From: Pseudomaricurvus sp965662505
Lineage (GTDB): Bacteria > Pseudomonadota > Gammaproteobacteria > Pseudomonadales > Cellvibrionaceae
Direction: 5' to 3'
Assembly: GCF_965662505.1 (NCBI RefSeq)
Contig: NZ_CBFIHX010000110.1
Span: 1 to 11,341, forward strand
DNA length: 11,341 nucleotides
Below the pieces are notes generated by a model that was given only the letters and a program-made list of their open reading frames with translations, made no database searches and had not been told where the DNA came from. Shown here piece after piece: positions 1-5,667 of this stretch. A program made the translations under genes and the position numbers. Each line of letters begins with the position of its first letter. Within the stretch, counting starts at the first letter, position 1.

Positions 1-218
1 TAGGGCAAACTCTAAAAGTTGAAATTTCAGGGGAGGCTCAGAAAGTTTATTCTGGTGTGAAGCGTAAGCCCGAAGAGCTAACGGAATCGCGCGGGGAGCC
101 CTTCAAGATATCCTGCGAACTTACTGATGAAGATGTTGCATTTTATATAGATGGAAACGCGTTTGTGACCCGTTGCACTTGGGATGCAGAGCATGATGAG
201 ATTGATAACGGATTTTAA
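1..218 (+). CDS. 3' end of an unrecognised protein gene (truncated by window edge)
   Basis: An open frame runs from the left edge (first full codon at 3) to a TAA at 216-218, giving 71 C-terminal residues. The end reads as a soluble beta-rich segment with acidic character (for example TRCTWDAEHDEID close to the stop). There is no membrane segment and no family motif that I recognise. It stops 14 bp before the ATG of the lipase gene and runs in the same direction, so the two are probably co-transcribed. In type VI secretion islands a lipase effector often follows vgrG, PAAR or adaptor genes. This tail could belong to such a gene, but nothing in the visible residues proves it. The missing N-terminal part would decide. 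Confidence 0.6.
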   Translation, partial: GQTLKVEISGEAQKVYSGVKRKPEELTESRGEPFKISCELTDEDVAFYIDGNAFVTRCTWDAEHDEIDNGF

Positions 219-232
219 CGAAAGAGACTGAT

Positions 233-1402
233 ATGGAATTCACGCCTACTCAAAGTTCTGCTTTAGCAAATAGTGTTTATGCTTTGACGAAACAAGATGA
301 TCTGGAGACAGCGGTCAAACTGCTGAATACGACATTTAATGGTGAGTTTGAATTTGCCGGCTCTAATATGCTATTAGGTAAGACGGGTGGACCAGGTTGT
401 ATTAAGGTGAAAACTGCTTTTGGTTTTGTGCTGGTGGGAAAGAAGAACTACAAAGGACAAGTGGTTGTTCTTTTTCGGGGAACACAGTATTTGGCTGATT
501 GGCTTTCAAATGCCAATATTTTATATAGCAGATCGTGCTGTGGTAAAAAAGTCCATGATGGGTTCAATATAGCCTTTAAATCTATGCAAGAGGCTATTAA
601 GTGCCATCTCTCAGAGTTTGATGCAGGAACGGTGGTTCATTGTGTTGGTCATAGCTTAGGCGGCGCTTTGGCCTCTTTGGCTGGTGAATGGCTCAAAAAA
701 GAGATGAAATTCACTCCTAAGGTTTATACTTATGGCGCACCGCGGGTTGGTTTTAGTGACTTTGCTACCGGCTACACTTCTCTCATAGGTAAGCCCAATA
801 TTTATCGCGTTTATCACTCATCAGATATTGTTCCCTGTATTCCTGTTTGGCCATTTGTCCATGCTCCGTATAAAGATAATGCTTACCAAATTAAAAAACC
901 TAATATTGTGCCTGGTGCAGAGTGGCACTCTATGGATAAATATGAGCAAAGTGTAAAGAAAAAGAGTTGGCCTCAGGTCCATAGTTTGCGAGATATGGTA
1001 AAAACAGAACAGTCGGTGAAAATCTGGCTGAAAGGAAATGTTAAACTACCTTCTCCTTTGGAGACGCTTAATTGGATTAGTGATGCAATCACTTATGTTT
1101 TGAAAAAGTGTATGAAGGCGGTGAGTTTTTCTTTTGATTTTGTTGGAAGCAGTATGTTTACGATAATGGATAAGCTCGCGTACATTCTCGATAAGGCGAT
1201 CCATATTGATGAGCTGGTTTCCGAGTGGGTTGTTTATTTAATGAAGAAAATTGCTCAATTCCTAGGTTGGGCAAAAACTATCAAGTCTTCTGATTTAAGC
1301 AGAGAAAGCATTCGACGAATGTTTGTTCTTTTGTCAAAAAAAGCTAATGACATGGCACATCAAGCACTGAGCAACACCTTGGCAAATGGGCGTGCCCTGT
1401 AA
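233..1402 (+). CDS. Class 3 lipase family protein, possible secreted/type VI effector lipase
   Basis: The 389-residue protein has a complete alpha/beta-hydrolase core of the lipase class 3 family (PF01764). Residues 81-96 carry FRGTQ...DW..NANI, the usual oxyanion-hole strand. GHSLGG at 139-144 holds nucleophile Ser141, DIVPCIP at 198-204 supplies the Asp198 candidate, and His232 in WHSMDKY is the likely catalytic His. It should hydrolyse acyl esters of lipids. No N-terminal signal peptide is visible. Residues about 250-389 form an extra C-terminal region of amphipathic and hydrophobic helices (around 284-345) that is not part of the catalytic fold. This recalls type VI lipase effectors, which lack signal peptides, but a cytoplasmic lipase is also possible. 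The ATG at 233 follows AAAGAGA. The gene is AT-richer than the genes further right, suggesting transfer. A lipase assignment is secure; an effector role is inference. Confidence 0.88.
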   Translation: MEFTPTQSSALANSVYALTKQDDLETAVKLLNTTFNGEFEFAGSNMLLGKTGGPGCIKVKTAFGFVLVGKKNYKGQVVVLFRGTQYLADWLSNANILYSRSCCGKKVHDGFNIAFKSMQEAIKCHLSEFDAGTVVHCVGHSLGGALASLAGEWLKKEMKFTPKVYTYGAPRVGFSDFATGYTSLIGKPNIYRVYHSSDIVPCIPVWPFVHAPYKDNAYQIKKPNIVPGAEWHSMDKYEQSVKKKSWPQVHSLRDMVKTEQSVKIWLKGNVKLPSPLETLNWISDAITYVLKKCMKAVSFSFDFVGSSMFTIMDKLAYILDKAIHIDELVSEWVVYLMKKIAQFLGWAKTIKSSDLSRESIRRMFVLLSKKANDMAHQALSNTLANGRAL

Positions 1403-1424
1403 CATTTAAGGCGGGACTTCTGAT

Positions 1425-2225
1425 TTGTCATTTTCTCTTGTGTTTATGCCTGTTGTTAGGCCGGGTGGGGATGTTGTTAGCGCTATAGCTGCATTGCAGA
1501 AGCGTTTCGAATTAACACCGGCACAATTGAATACTTTGTTTCGAAGTTCTTCCAAAACGATTAAAAGAGGCCTCTCTGAAGAACGGGCGAAGTCTCTGAT
1601 GCGATTGTTCTGGGGGCTTGGTTGGCATACTGAAATTCAGGAGCGAGGCGAAACAGTCTTTTCCACTTTACGATCTGGGAAAGAAATCACTTCTGGTTGT
1701 GGCCCTGTAGTGCATAAGCAACTCGAATCGCTCGAGTTCCCCCAAGGTTGGAGTCGATTCGAAAGTCTAAACCCGAAAGCTACTATCCAGGCAGGTAATG
1801 AGCAGGGACAGGCATTCTGTATTGTTATCCCCCAGAAAAAATAAGATTTTCACGAGCCGCACAGCCACTACTCATACAGCCAGGCTGTGTTGAAGTCTGC
1901 GGTATCCAGATCAAGTAATTGTGAAATCATTCATTCCTGCAAGCCATTGTTTGCGGAAACTACCGGCTGGCCGCTGTCCCTGTCTGAGTTTATTCTGTGG
2001 GATATGAGTGGCGGCACTCATTATCTGTTGGCAGTTTACGAAGGGCGGGAGCGCTTTTATTCGATATACTGCTGGGCCGGTGGTGGTGATTTTACAAAGT
2101 TTCGTCAGGACTTTATGTTCATCATTGAGAGTTTTCGTCTGTACGAGCAGTCTCACCAGCCACCTGTGGTGAAGAATAGGCTGGGGAACAAGGCATCGAT
2201 AAAGAATCTGTCCGTGGCGAGCTAA
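1425..2225 (+). pseudogene. DcrB/DUF1795-like two-domain protein gene interrupted by an in-frame TAA
   Basis: Two open stretches, 1425-1844 and 1845-2225, lie in the same reading frame and are separated only by the TAA at 1842-1844. Read through, they give one protein of about 266 residues. Residues 15-72 look like the helical L7/L12 C-terminal-type module (ELTPAQLNTLF, then TIKRGLSEERAKSLM and GLGWHTEI). From residue 105 a DcrB/DUF1795-like domain starts with FPQGWSRFESLN and IQAGNEQGQAFCIVI, and continues past the stop with DFHEPHSHYSYSQAV, FILWDMSGGTHYLLAVYEG, YSIYCWAGGGDF and a final FIIESFRL helix. A Lys-Lys-X-Asp-Phe junction is natural at the stop, so a single GAA, AAA or CAA to TAA change is the simplest explanation. 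The start is a TTG at 1425 behind AAGGCGGGA; ATG 1446 is an alternative. It follows the lipase by 22 bp. DUF1795 proteins include type VI Eag chaperones, hence a possible partner role. The domain names are my recognition, not a search. Confidence 0.7.
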
Positions 2226-2242
2226 TATAGATTAGCTCTTTT
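2219..2242 (+). terminator. Convergent terminator hairpin embracing both stop codons
   Basis: GAGCTAAT (2219-2226) and ATTAGCTC (2231-2238) form a perfect 8-bp stem with a 4-base ATAG loop, followed by TTTT at 2239-2242 on the plus strand. The left arm contains the TAA of the DcrB-like gene (2223-2225), and the right arm contains, in reverse, the TAA of the monooxygenase gene (2232-2234). The T-run favours plus-strand termination. The stem is AT-rich and the T-run short, so efficiency may be modest. Confidence 0.55.
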
Positions 2243-3677
2243 CAAATGAGTTCCAGTCGACTTTTCTGGTTTTCCGGATGTATTCAAAAGTACGGCCAGC
2301 CCAGTTGTTGGTGATCTTTCCTTTATCTTTGTACCAGCTTTCTCCGGTTTGGCTCCATACTGTTTTGTTGAGCCTTTGTTGCAGTTGTGCGTTGTAGTGT
2401 TTTTCTGCTGTTTCAGTAACCTCAAGGGTTTTCCAGTTTTCCCGATCCATGGTTTCGATGCATTCTACAATGTATCTGGATTGGCTTTCAATCATCACAA
2501 TAATCGAGGTATGCCCCAGATTTGTATTTGGGCCATACATCATGAAGAAGTTGGGAAAGCCGTGGGTAGTGATCCCCAAGTAGGCCTGAGCACCCTGATT
2601 CCAATGATCGTGCAGTGACTGATCGTTGGTTCCGGTTATGTGCATTGACGCCAGAAACGGGTTGGTTTTGAATCCAGTGCCGTAAATAATAACATCAGCA
2701 TCCGTAGTTTGATCATCCTCAGTGCTGAGGCCTGTCTCAGTGATCTTTGTAATAGCACTGGTTACCACGTTCACGTTGTCGCGATCCAGAGCCTGATAAT
2801 AGTCATCTGAAAATAGAATCCGCTTCGCGCCAATAGGGTAGTTGGGCGTCAGCTGGGTGCGCATGACTGGATCCGCTATGGTTCGTTTCAGATAGCGACG
2901 TCCTTCGCGTTCTCCCCATTTGCTGGCAAGGTTGTTACCTTCCATCATTTTATACAGCAGCAGTTCACAGCGAAGCCAAAGGCTGAATCTGTACAGTTTG
3001 GCCAGCCAGGGCAGGCGTTTGGAGATGTTCTTTTCCAGATTGGAGTAGGGCCGATCCTGTTTTGGTAACACCCAATTAGGGCTGCGCTGAAAGACGGTAA
3101 GCTGTTTGGCCTGAGTCGCAAGATGAGGAATAAATTGCAGGGCGCTGGCAGCATTCCCGATCACCGCAACGCGTTTTCCGGAAAAATCGATGGAATGATC
3201 CCACTGCGCTGAATGGAATTGCTGTCCAGTGAATCGGTTTTTACCTGAAAAATCAGGGATCGAGGGGTGATGCAGTTGACCGACGGCTGTGACCAGGTGT
3301 TGGGCTTCAAATGTGTCACCCGTCTGTGTCGTGACAATCCAGAGCTTGCGGCGTGTATCAAAGGATGAAGAAACAGCCTCTTGGTTAAACCGAATATGCT
3401 CGTAAAGCCGATATTTCTCAGCAATCTGTTTTTGGTATGCAAATATTTGAGGCTGCTCCGACCATTTGTATTGCCAGGCAGAGTTCTGCTCAAAGGAATA
3501 GCTGTACAGCACCGAAGGGACATCGCATTCAGCGCCTGGATAGGTATTTTCTCTCCAGGTGCCACCCACTTCATCAGCCTTTTCGAGGATGACGAAATTA
3601 TCAATAGAGGCCTTCTTCAGGTGGATTGCCAGGCTCATTCCGGAGAAGCCGCTGCCAATGATCAGCACTTTGTGCAT
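2232..3677 (-). CDS. Flavin-containing monooxygenase, Baeyer-Villiger type (CzcO/COG2072)
   Basis: A 481-residue NAD(P)H- and FAD-dependent monooxygenase. The N-terminal FAD Rossmann motif is GSGFSG (residues 8-13), followed by the acidic ribose-binding end LEK and GGTWREN..YPGAECD. Residues 149-160 read FTGQQFHSAQWD, an exact match to the Baeyer-Villiger fingerprint FxGxxxHxxxW(P/D). The NADPH Rossmann motif at 174-179 is GNAASA, with Ala where the second Gly usually sits. IYGTGF at 331-336 is the ATG-type motif and YGPNTNLGHTS (381-391) is typical of this group. It probably inserts one oxygen from O2 into ketones or related carbonyls, in the cytoplasm; the substrate cannot be read. The chosen ATG (3675-3677 reversed) has GAGGG five bases upstream. 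An ATG 26 codons earlier has no Shine-Dalgarno sequence and would precede the Rossmann strand with a non-conserved tail. The gene lies downstream of yjaG on the same strand but about 200 bp away, so it is probably transcribed separately. Confidence 0.9.
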   Translation of the reverse strand: MHKVLIIGSGFSGMSLAIHLKKASIDNFVILEKADEVGGTWRENTYPGAECDVPSVLYSYSFEQNSAWQYKWSEQPQIFAYQKQIAEKYRLYEHIRFNQEAVSSSFDTRRKLWIVTTQTGDTFEAQHLVTAVGQLHHPSIPDFSGKNRFTGQQFHSAQWDHSIDFSGKRVAVIGNAASALQFIPHLATQAKQLTVFQRSPNWVLPKQDRPYSNLEKNISKRLPWLAKLYRFSLWLRCELLLYKMMEGNNLASKWGEREGRRYLKRTIADPVMRTQLTPNYPIGAKRILFSDDYYQALDRDNVNVVTSAITKITETGLSTEDDQTTDADVIIYGTGFKTNPFLASMHITGTNDQSLHDHWNQGAQAYLGITTHGFPNFFMMYGPNTNLGHTSIIVMIESQSRYIVECIETMDRENWKTLEVTETAEKHYNAQLQQRLNKTVWSQTGESWYKDKGKITNNWAGRTFEYIRKTRKVDWNSFEKS

Positions 3678-3713
3678 TTTTACCCTCAATGTGTTGCCAC
3701 GGTTAGATTTATT

Positions 3714-3719
3714 GTTATA
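3714..3719 (-). promoter_or_regulatory. Possible -10 element for the monooxygenase gene
   Basis: On the minus strand TATAAC lies 36 bases upstream of the chosen ATG, inside an AT-rich stretch, and would give a leader of roughly 30 nt. No convincing -35 hexamer sits 16-18 bases further upstream, so an activator or a different promoter is possible. The placement supports the 3677 start, because the longer alternative would begin upstream of this promoter. Confidence 0.25.
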
Positions 3720-3767
3720 CGCACAGCTTAATTCTGCCGGTTCCAGCGGATGCAAGAAAGGTTGGTT

Positions 3768-3788
3768 CAGGCCATAGTGAATGGCCTG
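3768..3788. promoter_or_regulatory. Perfect palindrome, possible operator between yjaG and the monooxygenase gene
   Basis: CAGGCCAT (3768-3775), a 5-base spacer AGTGA and ATGGCCTG (3781-3788) form a perfect inverted repeat. As RNA, one wobble pair and one more pair extend it to about 10 bp. On the minus strand no T-run follows it, so it does not look like an intrinsic terminator for yjaG. Its size and symmetry fit a dimeric repressor operator, about 90 bp upstream of the monooxygenase start. No regulator gene is in the window. Function is inferred. Confidence 0.4.
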
Positions 3789-3833
3789 GATTTAACGGTT
3801 TTGTAAGGGGGGGGAAAAGAGAGGGAAAGGCAG

Positions 3834-3848
3834 GTCTCCAGAGGAGAC
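3834..3848 (-). repeat. Short GC-rich hairpin downstream of yjaG, possible weak terminator
   Basis: GTCTCC and GGAGAC flank a 3-base loop, giving a perfect 6-bp stem beginning 26 bases after the yjaG stop. On the minus strand it is followed by a pyrimidine-rich tract (CTTTCCC, CTCTTTTCCCC) rather than a clean T-run. Above this tract lies a run of eight G (3807-3814 on the plus strand). Termination here is possible but not well supported. Confidence 0.3.
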
Positions 3849-3874
3849 TATGAGGATTGGAGGTCCTAAGATTG

Positions 3875-4444
3875 TTAAATAGCAATGCCCAAATTACTGC
3901 TCTCGAACTCGTTCAGGCGCTTACGCAGCTGTTTGATGATGTCAGACTGAGATTCTGGGCTGGTCAAACAGGTTTTGAGCCACTGCTGAAGTTCTTGCTC
4001 CTGATCGTAGAGCTCATGCTGTTGCTGTGATGGGTCGAATTCTTCAAGGTCTTCGGCAAAGGCAATAAAATGGCTGACGGTAGCTAGCGAAAGGCCTTCG
4101 GCCGCTTCCAGGTCATCCGCGCTGTCATCCAAAATCATTTGTAAGGCACTGGTCAGAAGCAGGCAGCAATCCAGTGCCGGGTAAACGCCATAGCCATCAT
4201 CCTCGGTAGGCTCTGGTGTAATTTCCTCCAGTTGAAGCAGGGCCTTCTCCAGATTCTTCATGGATTTAAGCTGCCCGGCCAGATACTCCCACACCTTGTT
4301 CAAGACCTTGCGTAACTGGTCGGCTTTCTCAGGTTCTCCAATGGTTTCGCAGTAGAGAGCGTAGTTGGGCTGGTGTCGTTCACAGAGTGCTGTGATAAAT
4401 GCAATTTTTTCCCAGTGCGCCCGATCGCCGGAGTGTACAGCCAT
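3875..4444 (-). CDS. yjaG: YjaG family protein (DUF416)
   Basis: A 189-residue soluble, helix-rich protein matching the DUF416/YjaG family (E. coli YjaG is of similar length, near 196). Family landmarks are visible in order: W11EKIAFITALCERHQPNYALYC near the N-terminus, the conserved YGVYPALD at 85-92 followed by a helix (CCLLLTSALQ), a Glu/Gln-rich central region, and SNLGIAI at the C-terminus where E. coli has SNIGIIF. The biochemical role of the family is unknown to me; no catalytic motif is evident. The ATG at 4444 is the only possible start, since no start codon lies between it and an in-frame TAA upstream; no clear Shine-Dalgarno sequence precedes it. It is divergent from the DUF58-tgpA operon, with about 200 bp between starts. 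Confidence 0.9.
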   Translation of the reverse strand: MAVHSGDRAHWEKIAFITALCERHQPNYALYCETIGEPEKADQLRKVLNKVWEYLAGQLKSMKNLEKALLQLEEITPEPTEDDGYGVYPALDCCLLLTSALQMILDDSADDLEAAEGLSLATVSHFIAFAEDLEEFDPSQQQHELYDQEQELQQWLKTCLTSPESQSDIIKQLRKRLNEFESSNLGIAI

Positions 4445-4479
4445 AAGAGATGTTCGCTTATTTGATGTGAAGAAAGGCC

Positions 4480-4485
4480 GTTATA
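4480..4485 (-). promoter_or_regulatory. Possible -10 element for yjaG
   Basis: TATAAC on the minus strand lies 35 bases upstream of the yjaG ATG in an AT-rich patch. A matching -35 hexamer is not evident at 16-18 bases. Support rests on position and the hexamer only. Confidence 0.25.
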
Positions 4486-4563
4486 GTAACAAAATTTACG
4501 AGCAGGGGGAGGTTGCCCTTGCGGGTATGATCAGGTGTCCGATATCAGTTATAGTGGCGTTTA

Positions 4564-4569
4564 TATAAT
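4564..4569 (+). promoter_or_regulatory. Candidate -10 element for the DUF58-tgpA operon
   Basis: A consensus TATAAT sits 78 bases before the chosen ATG of the DUF58 gene, within the divergent intergenic region. The positions 16-18 bases upstream (around 4540-4547, GATATC) do not resemble TTGACA. The predicted transcript start would be near 4576. Because TATAAT occurs by chance in AT-rich DNA, confidence is limited. Confidence 0.35.
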
Positions 4570-4647
4570 CAATACCGAGTGTAAGAGCGCCATTAAAGGT
4601 TGTCTCCTTGCCGTTTACTGTCTTTGGCTCTTAATAATCAGTTATTT

Positions 4648-5667
4648 ATGTCTCAGTCTGTTGATTCATCCATGAAACCTCACTTGCCTGGTTCACCCGT
4701 GGGGCACCTGCGTCAATATGTGCAGAAACGTTTTGATGCCTGGATGTTGCCACGCTTGAAGCGTGCACGCAGTCATCAGCTCTCGAATAAGCGCTTGTTT
4801 ATTGTTCCGTCGAAAGCCGGTGTAGGCTTTCTCTCAGTGGTCGTTCTACTCTGGCTAACCGGAACCAATTATGAAAACAACATTGTGCTTGGACTGGCTT
4901 TTTTTCTCACCGCGTTGTTTGTCGTTTGCATCCATCACACCTTTTTCAACATGTCCGGATTGGTTGTTGATGCTGTGGGTTCGGCCCCCTGTTTTCTGGG
5001 AGAGGATGGCGAGGTTGAGATACGTGTGTCCTGCTCCAACTCTTCGGATAAGGAGAGTATTGCGTTAAGTTTTTCCAAAGGGCGCGCTGCGACGATCGAT
5101 TTGCTCGATACTCACTCAGTAACAGTGAAGCTGTTTACTCGGGGGGAGCAGCGTGGGTGGTATTATCCCCCCCGCTTGAAAGTCGAAAGCTTTTTTCCCT
5201 TGGGCATCATCCGTTGCTGGAGTTGGCTGGTACTGGATGCTCCGATTTTGGTGTATCCGAAACCGGAGGGCGGAAGCGATATGCCTTTAAGCCAGTCTTC
5301 TTCTCATGAGGGGGAAAGGATGGAGGAGGCCGGAGCTGAGGATTTTCATGGTTTCAAACCTTATCAGCTTGGAGTCTCACCCAAGCACATCGCGTGGAAA
5401 CATTACGCCCGCGGCCAGGGCCTCTACAGTAAAGAGTATGCCAGTTACCGAGAGCAGAGTGTGTGGCTCGACTGGGATGCACTTGAGGGGCTGGGGACAG
5501 AAGCCAGACTGTCCCGCTTATGTTATTGGGTCATCAAGTTGTCATCGACACAACAGCCCTATGGTTTGAGGCTGCCGGGACAGGCTATTCCGCCTGCGAT
5601 GGGTGTTGATCATAAGCACCAACTGCTGAAAACGTTGGCGCTCTATCGGTCGGAGGGTGGTAAGTGA
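4648..5667 (+). CDS. DUF58 domain-containing membrane protein
   Basis: A 339-residue protein from the ATG at 4648. A charged N-terminal stretch is followed by two membrane helices (about 57-71 and 78-98), a beta-rich extracytoplasmic or linker region, and the DUF58 signature at 231-264: EDFHGFKPYQLGVSPKHIAW then K.YARG..LYSKEY, matching the family pattern of F.G.R.Y..GD....I.W...AR....V.E. DUF58 proteins usually work with a MoxR-type AAA ATPase and sit next to VWA or transglutaminase proteins; the exact role is unclear. The frame is open back to a TTG at 4600, but AAAGG there is too close to it. No start has a good ribosome site, so the start is uncertain (4600, 4648 or 4672). Its TGA overlaps the GTG of tgpA (GTGA), so the two are translationally coupled. 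No moxR gene precedes it. Confidence 0.87.
   Translation: MSQSVDSSMKPHLPGSPVGHLRQYVQKRFDAWMLPRLKRARSHQLSNKRLFIVPSKAGVGFLSVVVLLWLTGTNYENNIVLGLAFFLTALFVVCIHHTFFNMSGLVVDAVGSAPCFLGEDGEVEIRVSCSNSSDKESIALSFSKGRAATIDLLDTHSVTVKLFTRGEQRGWYYPPRLKVESFFPLGIIRCWSWLVLDAPILVYPKPEGGSDMPLSQSSSHEGERMEEAGAEDFHGFKPYQLGVSPKHIAWKHYARGQGLYSKEYASYREQSVWLDWDALEGLGTEARLSRLCYWVIKLSSTQQPYGLRLPGQAIPPAMGVDHKHQLLKTLALYRSEGGK
5652..5656 (+). promoter_or_regulatory. Strong Shine-Dalgarno deciding the GTG start of tgpA
   Basis: GGAGG lies 7 bases before the GTG at 5664, inside the last codons of the DUF58 gene. It settles the choice of a GTG start overlapping the upstream TGA. Confidence 0.75.

Noticed and set aside
233..1402. 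N-terminal secretion signal on the lipase
   Set aside because: The first 40 residues are polar (MEFTPTQSSALANSVYAL) with no hydrophobic core or cleavage site, so Sec or Tat export is not supported.
1887..2225. Independent 112-residue gene starting at GTG 1887
   Set aside because: It is in the same frame as the preceding stretch, continues its domain, and has no ribosome site. It is better seen as the second half of an interrupted gene.
3678..3755. Longer start for the monooxygenase adding 26 residues
   Set aside because: No Shine-Dalgarno precedes it, the added residues lie before the FAD-binding strand, and the inner ATG has GAGGG at good spacing.
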